A DNA stretch of 64,000 bases from Spirochaetales bacterium Spiro_02 (GCA_001604275.1 LVBD01000051.1:1-64000), one strand, 5' to 3'; positions 15,880 to 25,890 are shown, numbered from the stretch's first letter. A program made the numbers and translations. Notes: generated by a model from the letters alone, not told the origin.

Positions 15880-17847
15880 ATGGGCAAAACGTTGACTGCG
15901 AAAATTCTTGAAGCCCACCTGATGGAGGGAAGGCTGGTGCAGGGGCTGCCGATCGGGATTCGGATCGACCAGACGCTCACCCAGGATGCCACGGGGACCA
16001 TGGCCTATCTTCAGTTCGAGTCGATGGGCTTGCCCCATGTACAGAATGAACTTGCCGTCAGCTATGTCGACCACAACACCGTGCAGGTAGGTTTCGAAAA
16101 CGCAGACGATCATCTATATCTACAGAGCGTGGCGGCGAAATACGGCATCGTATTCTCCCGTCCTGGAAACGGAATCTGCCATCAGGTGCATCTGGAGCGA
16201 TTCGGGGAGCCCGGCAAGACGTTGCTCGGAAGTGATTCCCATACGCCTACCGGAGGTGGCCTGGGCATGATCGCCATCGGAGCGGGGGGACTCGATGTCG
16301 CCGTCGCCATGGCAGGCGGCGCATTCCATCTCATCGCTCCGAAAGTCATCGAGATCCGGCTCCATGGCGAACTGCGTCCGTGGGTATCCGCCAAGGATGT
16401 GATCCTTGCGGTGCTTGAGCGGTTCACAGTGAAAGGAAACGTGAACTGTGTGTTCGAATATACAGGAGACGGGATCGCGTCGCTGGAAGTACCCGAGCGT
16501 GCCACGATCTGCAACATGGGTGCGGAATGCGGCGTGACCACCAGTTTGTTTCCGTCTGACGAAAATACCCGACGGTTTCTCGAGGCCCAAGGGCGGGAAG
16601 CGGCATGGAAGCCTCTTTCTGCGGACGGCGATGCCGTATATGACGGGCTTTTCGAGATAGATCTTTCCTCATTGGAACCTCGTTGCGCAGCGCCGCACTC
16701 TCCGGGGAACATCCTGCTGATCAAGGATCTGGCGGGAAAGAAGATCGACCAGGTGGCGATCGGATCCTGTACCAACAGTTCCTATGCCGACATGCGGAAA
16801 GTCGCTGATATTCTTGACGGACGGATTATCGCTCCCGGTGTCAGCCTCGGCATTGCGCCGGGGAGCAGGGAAGTGCTGCTGATGCTTTCCCAGGATGGTT
16901 CCTTGGAGAAGATGATCGCTTCCGGCGCAAGGATACTGGAAAGTGCTTGCGGCTTTTGCATCGGAAATCATTTCAGCCCGAATACCAATGGCGTATCGTT
17001 GCGGACAAGCAATAGGAATTTCGAGGGGCGGAGCGGAACCAAAACCGGCCAGGTCTACCTTGTCAGTCCCGAAACCGCCGCCTTGGCAGCGATAGCCGGT
17101 ACGTTCGTCGATCCGCTTTCCGACCATGGCGTGGCCTATCCTTCCGTCGGAATGCCGAGCCGCTTCATCGTCGATGACGGGATGTTCATTTTTCCGCCGA
17201 AAGACGGATCTTCGGTCGAAGTCGTACGCGGACCGAACATCGGGGCGCCTCCGACGAATACACCGATGAAGAAGAATCTCCGTGGCACAGTCGTGATCAA
17301 GGTCGGGGACAAGATCACGACCGACCATATCATGCCGGCGGGACAGCGACTCAAGTTCCGTTCGAATATTCCGGCATATTCCCAATACGTCTTTGAACCG
17401 GTCGATGCCCAGTTTGCCCAACGTGCCGCGGCGGCCCGTGATGAGGGGCAGGATAATGTGATCGTCGCCGGTCTGTCCTATGGGCAGGGATCGAGCCGGG
17501 AGCATGCCGCGATCTGCCCGATGTATCTTGGCGTGAAGGCGGTGGTAGCCAAATCGATCGAACGGATCCATCAGAACAATCTCTGTAATTTCGGCATCGT
17601 GCCGCTGACGTTCGCCGACGAGGGGGAGTATGATTTGATCGGGCAGGGGGACGAGGTCGTGATCGAGGATCTCCCGGGGCAGTTGCGGAACGCTGTCGAA
17701 GCACGAGCCGAAGGAACGGCGTTCCCGGTAGTCCTTACGGATGTCACCAACGGTGTTTCGATCGATCTTGTGGCGGATGTCACCCCGGCTCAGCTGAAGA
17801 TGCTTCTGGCCGGAGGTCTGCTCAACAGCTTGAAGGAGAACGAATGA
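15880..17847 (+). CDS. acn: Aconitate hydratase
   Basis: Cytoplasmic [4Fe-4S] enzyme (655 aa) interconverting citrate and isocitrate. The cluster cysteines are visible in [11 protein letters not shown] and [35 protein letters not shown] marks the N-terminal domain, and the swivelling C-terminal domain contains [17 protein letters not shown]. The size is that of the shorter mitochondrial-like/archaeal-type aconitases rather than the 890-residue AcnA. The start is ATG 15880, with GGAG upstream. Its stop overlaps the isocitrate dehydrogenase start (ATGATG), so the two are coupled. Confidence 0.93.
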   Translation: MGKTLTAKILEAHLMEGRLVQGLPIGIRIDQTLTQDATGTMAYLQFESMGLPHVQNELAVSYVDHNTVQVGFENADDHLYLQSVAAKYGIVFSRPGNGICHQVHLERFGEPGKTLLGSDSHTPTGGGLGMIAIGAGGLDVAVAMAGGAFHLIAPKVIEIRLHGELRPWVSAKDVILAVLERFTVKGNVNCVFEYTGDGIASLEVPERATICNMGAECGVTTSLFPSDENTRRFLEAQGREAAWKPLSADGDAVYDGLFEIDLSSLEPRCAAPHSPGNILLIKDLAGKKIDQVAIGSCTNSSYADMRKVADILDGRIIAPGVSLGIAPGSREVLLMLSQDGSLEKMIASGARILESACGFCIGNHFSPNTNGVSLRTSNRNFEGRSGTKTGQVYLVSPETAALAAIAGTFVDPLSDHGVAYPSVGMPSRFIVDDGMFIFPPKDGSSVEVVRGPNIGAPPTNTPMKKNLRGTVVIKVGDKITTDHIMPAGQRLKFRSNIPAYSQYVFEPVDAQFAQRAAAARDEGQDNVIVAGLSYGQGSSREHAAICPMYLGVKAVVAKSIERIHQNNLCNFGIVPLTFADEGEYDLIGQGDEVVIEDLPGQLRNAVEARAEGTAFPVVLTDVTNGVSIDLVADVTPAQLKMLLAGGLLNSLKENE

Positions 17848-19088
17848 TGCCCATGGAGAGAATTCGGAAAGAGCGTGGGAAGCTTGTGGTTCCCGATAAG
17901 CCGGTGGTGCCGTATATAGAGGGTGATGGCGTTGGTCCGGAAATTTCCTCAGTCATGCGTTCCGTCCTCGATGCCGCAGTGGACGCGGCATATGGCGGAA
18001 AACGTCGATTGGAGTGGATGGAGGTTCTGGCCGGAGAGAAGGCCGCCCGCTCGACGGGAGGCGACTACCTGCCCCAGGAGACGATCGATGCGATCAAGGA
18101 ATGCAAGGTCGCGATAAAAGGTCCGCTCACGACGCCAGTAGGAGGCGGGATCCGGAGTCTGAACGTCGCGCTACGACAGGATATGGATCTGTATGTCTGT
18201 TTGAGGCCGGTCCGTTGGTTCGAAGGCGTGCCTTCGCCCATCAGACATCCGGAACTCGTCGATATGGTCGTGTTCCGAGAGAATACCGAGGATATCTACG
18301 CCGGCATCGAGTGGGAGAGCGGAAGCACGGAGGCCAAGTCCGTGATCAGCTTCCTTCGGACAGAGATGGGGGTGAAGAATATCCGTTTCCCAGAAACGAG
18401 TGCGATCGGTGTAAAGCCAGTTTCCAAGGAAGGGTCGGAACGATTGATCAGAGCGGCGATACGGTACGCCCTCAAGAACGGCCGAAGAAACGTCACCTTG
18501 GTCCACAAAGGGAACATCATGAAGTTTACTGAGGGTGGGTTCCGCAAGTGGGGGTACGCCCTTGCCGAACGCGAATTCGGAGCTGTCCAGGACGAGAAAG
18601 GAACTTGGCGCATTCCCAGAGAGGGGAGTGAACCTCTGGTCGTCAAGGATTGCATTTGTGATGCGTTCCTGCAGAATATCCTTCTCAAGCCGGCCGACTA
18701 TGATGTCGTAGCAACGCTGAATCTCAACGGAGACTATGTTTCCGACGCGTTGGCCGCGGAAGTCGGCGGAATCGGCATCGCGCCTGGTGGGAACATCAAC
18801 TACGACAGTGGGATCGCGGTCTTTGAGGCCACCCACGGTACTGCGCCGGATATTGCCGGGCAGGACAAGGTCAATCCCCTTTCCGAAGTCCTTTCGGGGG
18901 AGATGCTCCTTCGCTACATAGGATGGACAGAGGCTGCCGACATGGTGACGGAAGGGGTCCGAAAAGCGATCGCAAGCGGAAACGTCACCGCAGACTTCCA
19001 TCGTCTGATGGTCGCCGAGGGAAGAAACGCGAAGTTGCTGGGGACCAGGGAGTTTGGTGCTTATCTAGCGTCATGCATCGGACGTTGA
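17844..19088 (+). CDS. icd: Isocitrate dehydrogenase
   Basis: Oxidative decarboxylation of isocitrate to 2-oxoglutarate; 414 aa, the length of E. coli-type Icd, which uses NADP. Motifs: [11 protein letters not shown], the substrate Ser in [46 protein letters not shown] and the cofactor region [24 protein letters not shown] precedes the ATG, which overlaps the aconitase stop. Its 3' end overlaps the convergent HAD gene by 28 bases. Together with aconitase and the nearby citrate synthase it makes 2-oxoglutarate for glutamate and arginine synthesis. Confidence 0.94.
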   Translation: MMPMERIRKERGKLVVPDKPVVPYIEGDGVGPEISSVMRSVLDAAVDAAYGGKRRLEWMEVLAGEKAARSTGGDYLPQETIDAIKECKVAIKGPLTTPVGGGIRSLNVALRQDMDLYVCLRPVRWFEGVPSPIRHPELVDMVVFRENTEDIYAGIEWESGSTEAKSVISFLRTEMGVKNIRFPETSAIGVKPVSKEGSERLIRAAIRYALKNGRRNVTLVHKGNIMKFTEGGFRKWGYALAEREFGAVQDEKGTWRIPREGSEPLVVKDCICDAFLQNILLKPADYDVVATLNLNGDYVSDALAAEVGGIGIAPGGNINYDSGIAVFEATHGTAPDIAGQDKVNPLSEVLSGEMLLRYIGWTEAADMVTEGVRKAIASGNVTADFHRLMVAEGRNAKLLGTREFGAYLASCIGR

Positions 19089-19780
19089 CCGTGCACTCGT
19101 GCGGTTGGTCGCTGGTCCGGAAACTCGAACAGGGAGAAATCGGTGATGATACCGACAACCCCCTCCATGCTTGCTGTCGTCCTGATATCCGCGAAGTCAG
19201 AATTAACCGCCCAGATTTCACCGACTCCCGCACAGCGGGCGCTTTCGATACCACTTCGTGTGTCTTCGAATACAATGCATTGGCTTGGTTCCATTTCTAG
19301 CCGTCTTGCGGTTTCCAGATAGACCGCGGGGTGGGGCTTGCCGGGAAAAGTTCCCCTGTCATAGACGATTCTGTCGTCCGAAAACCATGTGGCGAGGTCG
19401 AACCATTCCTTGTACCTTGCCAAGTTCCCGGCTCCGCAACTGGTGGCGATCGCTATCGGGACACCGCGTTCGACGCATTCGTCGAGCAACGTCCGGGCTC
19501 CCGGAGCAAGACGACGCCTGTCATTCCTGTCCATGCACAATCTGATGTACTGCTTTTCTTTTTCAGCCGATAGTTCCTCGATTATCCGTGGTGACGGGGG
19601 ATAGCCCAGAATATATTCGATGGTCGAAGCATTCGTGCGACCATTGAGCATGTCGAGCTCTTCGTCGGACAGCTGTGTCCGGCGGAGAGCTCTGGAAAGC
19701 GAGCGCCAAGATTCCCGATTCTGCCATGTATCCCAGTACAAAGTTCCATTGAAATCGAAAATCAATCCGAACATGTCCAT
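19061..19780 (-). CDS. HAD-superfamily hydrolase with DFNGT motif
   Basis: Cytoplasmic haloacid-dehalogenase-fold protein of 239 aa, of the beta-phosphoglucomutase-like group with a helical cap after motif I. Motif I reads [12 protein letters not shown]: the nucleophile Asp is kept but the usual second Asp is Asn. Motif [10 protein letters not shown], motif III Lys in [10 protein letters not shown] and motif [14 protein letters not shown] are present. The start at 19780 has GGAAGGAAAG. The Asn form is recurrent in anaerobe HAD proteins, so it need not mean inactivity. It overlaps icd tail to tail. Confidence 0.8.
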   Translation of the reverse strand: MDMFGLIFDFNGTLYWDTWQNRESWRSLSRALRRTQLSDEELDMLNGRTNASTIEYILGYPPSPRIIEELSAEKEKQYIRLCMDRNDRRRLAPGARTLLDECVERGVPIAIATSCGAGNLARYKEWFDLATWFSDDRIVYDRGTFPGKPHPAVYLETARRLEMEPSQCIVFEDTRSGIESARCAGVGEIWAVNSDFADIRTTASMEGVVGIITDFSLFEFPDQRPTARVHGQRPMHDAR

Positions 19781-19846
19781 TCTTTCCTTCCCCGGATACT
19801 CTCATGCCTAGGACGACATGCGGCCATGGCGGAGTTCGCTATTTGT

Positions 19847-21142
19847 CTATCGTTGGTCGAGCGGCTGAACTTTTCGAACGAACGGACCGTTGTACACTTG
19901 CCGCGGGCGACCGATCTTCTGGTACGGGTCATGCCTCCATTCAAGCCAATGGGCGATCCAGCCGGGGAGCCTGCCCATCGCGAACAGAACAGTGAACATC
20001 GAAGAAGGGATTCCCATCGCATGAAAAATGATTCCTGTGTAGAAATCGACGTTCGGATACAAGTTCCGTTCGATAAAGTAGTCGTCGGCAAGTGCGACGC
20101 GCTCCAGTTCCATGGCGATGTCCAGCAACGGGTCCTGAACGTTCGTCGCTTCCAGGACTTCCTTGCAAAGCTTCTTCGCGATCTTTGCACGGGGATCGTA
20201 TGTCTTGTATACTCGGTGGCCGAATCCCATCAGTCGGAACGAATCACCTTTGTCTTTCGCTTTCTGGACGACTTCCTCGACCGAGAGTCCTTCGGAATAG
20301 ATTCTGCTGAGCATCTCGACAACCGCCTGGTTCGCTCCTCCGTGCTTGCTTCCCCATAGTGCGCAACATCCGGCGGACACCGAAGCGTAGAGGTTCGCTT
20401 CACTGCTGCCGACCAGCCTGACCGCGGAAGTCGAGCAGTTCTGCTCATGGTCCGCATGGAGGATCAGCAACTGGTTCAATGCCTTCACATGGACAGGATT
20501 CCTATCGTACGGCGTGACTGAAGAGTGAAACATCATATTGAGAAAGTTCTCACAGTACGAATACTTGTACGATGGTTCGACAAAGTCGAGGCCCCGCATC
20601 TGCCGATAGCTGAACGCCGCGATCGTACGCATTTTCGATAGCAGCCTTGTTACGGTCAAGTCGATGTTTTCCTCGGGATCGACATCGTCCATCTCAGGAT
20701 AGAACGCTGAAAGGGATGCGACCATCGCGGCGAGGATCGCCATCGGATGGGCGTGGTGGGGATAGGCTCGGAAGAAATTCCTCATGTCGACATGGAGCAG
20801 GGAATGCTTGTTGAGCAGGTCGGCGTAGGTCCTGCGCTGTTCTGCATCCGGCAACTCTCCCTTGACCAGAAGGTATGCCACTTCGACGAAATCGCAATTG
20901 TCGACGAGATCCTGGATATCATAGCCGCGATACCGAAGAATCCCTTGCTCACCGTTGATGTAGCAGATCGAACTAGCGCATGATCCCGTATTGACGAAGC
21001 CCGGGTCGTAGGTGATGTAGCCGGTATCCTTCCGTAGGGAGGTGATGTCGATCGATTTGTCTCCCATGTTGTCGGTGATGACCGTCAACGGAAGTTCCTT
21101 TCCCTCAAGAATCAATTTTGCACTATTTTTCGCTATCTCCAT
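19847..21142 (-). CDS. gltA: Citrate synthase
   Basis: Condenses acetyl-CoA and oxaloacetate to citrate; 431 aa, hexameric GltA type with an N-terminal beta-domain. Catalytic His residues lie in ILHADHEQNCSTSAVRLVGSS and WGSKHGGANQAVVEM, and the catalytic Asp in YPNVDFYTGI. FGHRVYKTYDPRA binds CoA. The start at 21142 follows AAGGAG with seven bases between; a longer frame to 21268 is not supported. It faces acn-icd across the HAD gene, giving the oxidative TCA branch in one place. Confidence 0.94.
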   Translation of the reverse strand: MEIAKNSAKLILEGKELPLTVITDNMGDKSIDITSLRKDTGYITYDPGFVNTGSCASSICYINGEQGILRYRGYDIQDLVDNCDFVEVAYLLVKGELPDAEQRRTYADLLNKHSLLHVDMRNFFRAYPHHAHPMAILAAMVASLSAFYPEMDDVDPEENIDLTVTRLLSKMRTIAAFSYRQMRGLDFVEPSYKYSYCENFLNMMFHSSVTPYDRNPVHVKALNQLLILHADHEQNCSTSAVRLVGSSEANLYASVSAGCCALWGSKHGGANQAVVEMLSRIYSEGLSVEEVVQKAKDKGDSFRLMGFGHRVYKTYDPRAKIAKKLCKEVLEATNVQDPLLDIAMELERVALADDYFIERNLYPNVDFYTGIIFHAMGIPSSMFTVLFAMGRLPGWIAHWLEWRHDPYQKIGRPRQVYNGPFVRKVQPLDQR

Positions 21143-21264
21143 ATACAAACTCCTTCCGCCAACGTCGGTGGCGGTCTTCGGACTCATACGCTTGTTTCGC
21201 AAAATGGTACGATGAACCGATCGGTCGCGGCGCAGACTCCTGCGAGGGGGCCTGCTTCGGTGCG

Positions 21265-22176
21265 TCATTCAGGAAAGCAATCAGATTCCGACAACCTGTC
21301 GAGCACCAGAACGAGTGCCTGGGTTCCGTTCCTTCCGTTGCCGGTCCCCTGCAACGCTATGTACAGCTGGTTGACCAGCGCGAGGCCGGGAAGTGCTAGC
21401 TGCATTCTGCGGGCTTCCTCCAGCGCAATTCCCAAATCTTTGACGAAATGGTCGATGAAAAAACCAGGCTGGTAGTCATTGGCGATGATTCTGGGGGCAA
21501 GATTATCGAGCGTCCAGCATCCGGCGGCCCCCTTGCTGATCGTTTTGACCATCGTTTCGAGGTCAAGCCCGGCTTTCCTTGCATAGAGCATCGCTTCGCA
21601 GACCCCGATCATCGTACCTGCGATAGCAATCTGGTTCGCCATCTTCGTCTGTTGGCCCGCTCCCGGACCTCCTTGCAGTACATAGCTTCGCCCCATCAAT
21701 GAGAAATAGGGACGCATGGCTTCGAACGTTTTCCGTGCACCGCCGACCATGATGGACAATGTCGCCTCTCTGGCGCCGACATCGCCTCCCGAGACCGGAG
21801 CATCGAGGCTGTCGCATCCCAGTTCGCAGGCTTTTTCATTGATGGAGATCGCCAGCGAGGGTTTCGTCGTGGTCATGTCGACGAAGACCATGCCCGGCCT
21901 TGCTCCTGAGAACAGACCGTCCTCGCCGAAATAACACGTTTCGACATCCACAGGGAAACCGACCATGGTGAAAACTACATCGCATTTCTGTGCGACTTCT
22001 TTCGGAGACCGCGCTAGGATTGCGCCTTCGTCGAGCAACGGACGGGTTTTCTCCGCCGTTCTATTGTAGACGACGACCGCATGTCCGCCTGAAAGAAGCT
22101 GATGGCACATCCAACGCCCCATCACCCCGGTCCCGATCCATCCGATTACAGACTGTTCCTGGGTTCCTGCAAACAT
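21265..22176 (-). CDS. NAD(P)-dependent beta-hydroxyacid dehydrogenase (3-hydroxyisobutyrate dehydrogenase family)
   Basis: Cytoplasmic reductase of 303 aa in the GarR/MmsB/GlxR family. The Rossmann motif is IGWIGTGVMGRWMCHQLLSGG, the substrate motif DAPVSGGDVGAREATLSIMVGG, and the catalytic Lys lies in GAGQQTKMANQIAIA. GGAGG precedes the ATG. Possible substrates are tartronate semialdehyde, succinic semialdehyde or 3-hydroxyisobutyrate; context does not decide. It lies 122 bases upstream of gltA on the same strand. Confidence 0.87.
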   Translation of the reverse strand: MFAGTQEQSVIGWIGTGVMGRWMCHQLLSGGHAVVVYNRTAEKTRPLLDEGAILARSPKEVAQKCDVVFTMVGFPVDVETCYFGEDGLFSGARPGMVFVDMTTTKPSLAISINEKACELGCDSLDAPVSGGDVGAREATLSIMVGGARKTFEAMRPYFSLMGRSYVLQGGPGAGQQTKMANQIAIAGTMIGVCEAMLYARKAGLDLETMVKTISKGAAGCWTLDNLAPRIIANDYQPGFFIDHFVKDLGIALEEARRMQLALPGLALVNQLYIALQGTGNGRNGTQALVLVLDRLSESDCFPE

Positions 22177-22203
22177 GTTGATCCTCCAGAAGTTGCAATT
22201 TGC

Positions 22204-22209
22204 ATTATA
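22204..22209 (-). promoter_or_regulatory. -10 element of the hydroxyacid dehydrogenase gene
   Basis: Minus-strand perfect TATAAT (22209-22204), 27 bases upstream of the start codon. The -35 is poor. Confidence 0.4.
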
Positions 22210-22313
22210 TCCTACTCGATTTTCTTCAAAAAGGAAATAAGGAGGCGTTCGCTGGAAAAGAACACTTTCCTCAATTCATAACCATGAGTATAATGAGATA
22301 TCGGAGGCACGGT

Positions 22314-22631
22314 ATGGAACAAATCAGGGAAGCGAGTCTGCCCCCGGACGAAAAAGTGGTGGATATCGCCAGTTTCTTCAAAGTATTCGGTGATCCAACC
22401 CGTCTGAAGATTCTCTTCCTGCTGGAAGCGGGGGAATTGCCGGTGAGCGCGATCGTCGATGCGCTCGGCATGCAGCAGTCCGCGATCAGCCAGCAGCTCA
22501 AGTTGCTGAAAGCCTCTAGGCTCGTCAGATGGAGGAAAGAAGGTCGCAATATCTTTTATCGGCTTGATGACGACCATATCGCACGGATACTATCGTTGGG
22601 GAGCGAACATTACGAAGAAACCTTGAACTAG
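22314..22631 (+). CDS. ArsR/SmtB-family metal-sensing repressor with alpha5 (Zn-type) site
   Basis: Winged-helix repressor of 105 aa. KVFGDPTRLKILFLLE and the recognition helix QQSAISQQLKLLKASRLV are typical. The alpha3 Cys-x-Cys site of As/Cd sensors is absent (ELPVSAI). The C-terminal helix has D86, H88, H99 and E102, the same spacing (2, 11, 3) as the Zn site of SmtB (D104, H106, H117, E120). This supports Zn, Co or Ni sensing. GGAGG lies seven bases before the ATG. It is 12 bases upstream of a flavodoxin-ferredoxin gene, which it probably regulates. Confidence 0.85.
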   Translation: MEQIREASLPPDEKVVDIASFFKVFGDPTRLKILFLLEAGELPVSAIVDALGMQQSAISQQLKLLKASRLVRWRKEGRNIFYRLDDDHIARILSLGSEHYEETLN

Positions 22632-22643
22632 GAGGAATTCGAT

Positions 22644-23438
22644 ATGGTCGGACATGTCCATGTGCTGTATTTCAGTCCGACGGGAAACAGCAGGACGACT
22701 GCCAACGCCGTGGCGTTCGGATTGGAAGCCGGTATCGATCTGAACCATGACCTGACGTGCCGTGCCGCCCGCAAGGAAGTTGAACGTTCAGGCCTGTCGT
22801 TTGATTCGAACGATATCGTCGTGTTGTGCGCTCCCGTATATGCGGGGCGCCTTCCATCCTGCTTTTCCTGCCTGTTTTCTTCAATCCATGCCAACGGAGC
22901 CAGAGCCGTGCTGTCCGTCACGTACGGAAATCGTGCGTACGATGATGCGCTGATCGAACTGGAGGATCTGTGTTGCGGGGCGGGGTTCGTCCCGCTGTGT
23001 GCCGGAGCTTTCGTCGGGATGCATTCGTATGACCGACGCATCGGGGCGGATCGTCCCGATGCCAAGGATCTCGACGCGATGCATGCGTTGGGGAGAATCG
23101 CTTTGGAGAAGATCGAGGAACAGGCCTCGATTGCCGAAAAGATACCGGGTAACCGACCGTATCGGCAGGGAATCGTACCTTCGGTTCCTCCGTACGGACC
23201 GATCGTTTCAGGGTTCTGCACGCGTTGCGGAATCTGCGCCACGGTATGCCCCGTTGATGCGATTCCAGCCACAGGACCGTATATTACCGATCCGGCGGCA
23301 TGCATCCACTGTTGCGCCTGCATCCGGGCATGTCCTGAAGGCGCCCGTTCCATGGAGGATCTCCGGCATCAGGTGATCGTGAAACGGCTTGAGCAGGGAT
23401 GTCTCGACGTCCGGCGCGAACCTGAACTTTTTTCTTGA
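22644..23438 (+). CDS. EFR1-type flavodoxin/ferredoxin fusion protein
   Basis: Cytoplasmic electron carrier of 264 aa. The N-terminal flavodoxin-like domain has the FMN phosphate loop YFSPTGNSRTTAN and CAPVYAGRLP. The C-terminus carries two [4Fe-4S] motifs, CTRCGICATVCPVDAIP and CIHCCACIRACPEGA. AGGAGG lies eight bases upstream of the ATG. Partner and role are unknown; co-location with a metal-responsive repressor suggests metal or redox stress. The terminator downstream (23452-23495) belongs to argG on the other strand. Confidence 0.86.
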   Translation: MVGHVHVLYFSPTGNSRTTANAVAFGLEAGIDLNHDLTCRAARKEVERSGLSFDSNDIVVLCAPVYAGRLPSCFSCLFSSIHANGARAVLSVTYGNRAYDDALIELEDLCCGAGFVPLCAGAFVGMHSYDRRIGADRPDAKDLDAMHALGRIALEKIEEQASIAEKIPGNRPYRQGIVPSVPPYGPIVSGFCTRCGICATVCPVDAIPATGPYITDPAACIHCCACIRACPEGARSMEDLRHQVIVKRLEQGCLDVRREPELFS

Positions 23439-23451
23439 ACGATGGAAGAAT

Positions 23452-23495
23452 AATAAAAACGCCGCGACTATCCATGATAGGATATCGTCGCGGCG
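23452..23495 (-). terminator. Intrinsic terminator of argG
   Basis: Minus-strand stem CGCCGCGAC/GTCGCGGCG (23495-23487 with 23468-23460) followed by a U-rich tail. Confidence 0.85.
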
Positions 23496-23513
23496 TAGTC
23501 CCTACGGGAAGGG

Positions 23514-24731
23514 CTAGTTTCTGCTCGCCGACGCCATCAGCCTGATGGCGTTGATATTGATGAAGCCCTTGCAGTCGACAGGATGGTATCCGCCGGCCTT
23601 GTCCATGCTGCCGAGCGCTTCGTTGTACAGCGAACAGGGACTGGTGATACCTGCATTGATGACGTTTCCTTTATACAAGGCGATCTTCGCCGTGCCTGTC
23701 ACATGCTTCTGACTCTGCTCGAATGCGGCGGTGAGCATATCGAATTCGGGGGCGTGCCAATAGCCGTTGTAGATCAGCTCCGCGTACTTGGGCATCAGGC
23801 TGTCGCGCAGATGCATGACCTCCTTGTCCATCGTAATTCCCTCAAGGTTGTGGTGGGCTTTCCAGAGGATCTCGCAGCCCGGAGTCTCGTACACGCCGCG
23901 GCTCTTGATTCCGATATAGCGGTTCTCCACCATGTCGACACGTCCGATCGCGTTATCATGTCCCATTTTGTTCAAGTATAGGACCATGCCGAGCGGATCC
24001 GTCACCACGGTTCCGTCGCCTTCGTTCGTTACCTTCACAGGAGTTCCATCCACGAACTCTATGGACAGAAGCGTTTCCTTGTCCGGCGCATCCTGCGGAG
24101 AAAGCGTCAAGGAAAAAACGTCGGAGGGGCAGCGGTTCGCCGGATCCTCGAGAATGCCTGCCTCGTGGCTGATATGGATCAGATTCTCGTCCTCGCTATA
24201 CGGCTTCTTGACGGAAGCCTTGACCGGAATGCCGTATTTCTCAGCGTACGCAAGCATATCGGAACGCCCTTCGAACTGACTGAGCCATTCTGGATCCTTC
24301 CATGGACTGATGATCTTCACTTCCGGCATATGCATGTAGTAGCCGAATTCGAACCGTACTTGGTCGTTGCCCTTGCCGGTGGCTCCATGGGCCACATAGA
24401 CCGTTCCTTCCCGCTTCGCGATCTCGATCTGCCGTTTCGCGATGATCGGTCTCGCAATGGAAGTGCCGAGCATGTATGTCCCCTCGTAGATCGTGTTCGC
24501 CTTCATCGCCGGGATGACGTAGTCCGTTACGAGTTCCTTGCGTAGATCTTCGATATATACTTTCGAAGCTCCCGTCGCGAACGCTTTCTTTTCGATCGCC
24601 TCGAAGTCTTCGTTCTGCCCCACGTTCGCGACATACGCGATAACGTCGAATCCTTTGTTCGCCAGCCATTTTAGAATGACCGATGTGTCCAGGCCGCCAC
24701 TATATGCCAGGATGATCTTCTCTTTGCTCAT
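23514..24731 (-). CDS. argG: Argininosuccinate synthase
   Basis: Joins citrulline and aspartate with ATP in arginine synthesis; 405 aa, standard length. The ATP-binding PP-loop is [13 protein letters not shown] near the N-terminus, and [13 protein letters not shown] and [14 protein letters not shown] follow. GGAGGG lies upstream of the ATG. argH is not adjacent in this window. The promoter carries two near-perfect ArgR-type boxes, consistent with arginine feedback. Confidence 0.95.
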   Translation of the reverse strand: MSKEKIILAYSGGLDTSVILKWLANKGFDVIAYVANVGQNEDFEAIEKKAFATGASKVYIEDLRKELVTDYVIPAMKANTIYEGTYMLGTSIARPIIAKRQIEIAKREGTVYVAHGATGKGNDQVRFEFGYYMHMPEVKIISPWKDPEWLSQFEGRSDMLAYAEKYGIPVKASVKKPYSEDENLIHISHEAGILEDPANRCPSDVFSLTLSPQDAPDKETLLSIEFVDGTPVKVTNEGDGTVVTDPLGMVLYLNKMGHDNAIGRVDMVENRYIGIKSRGVYETPGCEILWKAHHNLEGITMDKEVMHLRDSLMPKYAELIYNGYWHAPEFDMLTAAFEQSQKHVTGTAKIALYKGNVINAGITSPCSLYNEALGSMDKAGGYHPVDCKGFININAIRLMASASRN

Positions 24732-24778
24732 ATCGTGTATCCCTCCATAGGATCTCTTGTTCCAGATTCGTTGACAGG

Positions 24779-24808
24779 ATTGTATGCGAAACTTGATAAA
24801 ATATGCAA
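24779..24808 (-). promoter_or_regulatory. Promoter of argG
   Basis: Minus strand TTGCAT (24808-24803), an 18-bp spacer and TACAAT (24784-24779). Confidence 0.55.
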
Positions 24809-24881
24809 TACATTTTGTATATTTATTCGTAAAAAAGGGGTCTGTTGCGCTCAGGAACGCAAAAGATTAAATATTTATTCA
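24794..24881. promoter_or_regulatory. ArgR-like operators upstream of argG
   Basis: TGTATATTTATTCG (24816-24829) and TAAATATTTATTCA (24868-24881) each match nine of ten fixed positions of TGNAT-N4-ATNCA. A weaker TGATAAAATATGCA (24794-24807) overlaps the -35. Confidence 0.6.
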
Positions 24882-24979
24882 TGGATTTTGTGCTATTAGC
24901 GCCACATATGTTACGCTGTGGGGAGCTTTGCATCGTATTTCGGACGGCGATCGCCCTGTCATTCGATGTACTTCGACTC

Positions 24980-25018
24980 TTGTCATGATTGAGTCATTAT
25001 GATATCATAATGATATCA
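24980..25018 (+). promoter_or_regulatory. Promoter with overlapping palindromic operators, ABC-2 exporter
   Basis: TTGTCA (24980-24985), 17-bp spacer, TATCAT (25003-25008). A perfect 18-bp palindrome CATTATGATATCATAATG (24995-25012) covers the spacer and -10. The octamer TGATATCA occurs at 25000-25007 and again at 25011-25018, 11 bp apart (one helical turn). Confidence 0.6.
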
Positions 25019-25086
25019 AATACAACGAGTCGGACCTTGGGACGGAGTCGGAAAGGCGCCATCCAGAGTGTCCGGAAGGAAACGAG

Positions 25087-25890
25087 ATGGAGCAAGTCCG
25101 GGAATCCGGTGATTTCGCGATTGCGTTCGACCATGTGACGAAACGATATGACGGGAAAGAGACTCCGGCTGTCGAAGATTTGAATCTGGCGATTCGAAAA
25201 GGTGAAATATTTGGTTTCCTGGGACCGAACGGGGCGGGCAAGTCCACGACGATCAGGATGCTGGTCGGAATGCTCAGACAGAACTCGGGAACGATCACGG
25301 CCGATGGGTTCGACAATATCGTCAGCTCCGTCGGTCTGAAGCGATGTCTCGGATATGTCCCCGATGAACCGGTGTTCTACGAACGGATGAGCGGATTGCG
25401 CCATATCAACTTCATCTGCGATCTGTACGGAGTACCGCAGCGCCTTCGGAAAGAACGGATCGGGAAACTTGCCAGTCTGTTTGAAATGACCGAAGTTTTG
25501 GATGATCCGATCAGTAGCTACTCCCATGGCATGAAACAGAAACTCGGGGTGATCGCCGCGCTGGTTCACGATCCGATGATACTGGTTCTGGACGAACCCA
25601 TGGTCGGTCTTGATCCGAGATCCTCCTTCATCCTGAAGGATGTCATGCGGGAATTCTGTAGGAAAGGCCGGACGGTATTCTTTTCGACCCATGTGATGGA
25701 GGTCGCAGAGCGGCTTTGCGACCGTGTGGGAATCATTTCGAAAGGAAGGCTGCTGTTCGAAGGCACGCTTGAGGAACTGAAACTCCGCAAGGGCGGTGAA
25801 GACGCCACGCTTGAGGAACTGTTTCTGCAGATGACCGGTCAGGCCGATGTCGCAGGCCTGGCGAAAAGAACCGAGGAGGTCCTGGAATGA
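25087..25890 (+). CDS. ABC-2 type transporter ATP-binding protein
   Basis: Exporter-type ATPase of 267 aa. Walker A GPNGAGKST is near 53-61, then the signature SYSHGMKQKLGVIAAL (SHG in place of SGG), Walker B ILVLDEPMVGLDP and an H-loop FSTHVMEVAERL. GGAAGG precedes the ATG. The stop overlaps the start of the permease gene (ATGA at 25887-25890). The substrate is unknown; drug, peptide or polysaccharide export are all possible. Confidence 0.9.
   Translation: MEQVRESGDFAIAFDHVTKRYDGKETPAVEDLNLAIRKGEIFGFLGPNGAGKSTTIRMLVGMLRQNSGTITADGFDNIVSSVGLKRCLGYVPDEPVFYERMSGLRHINFICDLYGVPQRLRKERIGKLASLFEMTEVLDDPISSYSHGMKQKLGVIAALVHDPMILVLDEPMVGLDPRSSFILKDVMREFCRKGRTVFFSTHVMEVAERLCDRVGIISKGRLLFEGTLEELKLRKGGEDATLEELFLQMTGQADVAGLAKRTEEVLE

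Larger units (their letters stand above)
24732..25086. other. Divergent control region argG / ABC-2 exporter
   Basis: 355 bases without a gene. The left part holds the argG promoter and ArgR-like boxes, the right part the promoter and double palindrome of the exporter. Confidence 0.6.

Noticed and set aside
19061-19088. Frameshift or wrong stop in icd because of overlap with the HAD gene
   Set aside because: Icd has the normal family length and a natural C-terminus; a 28-base convergent overlap is tolerable.
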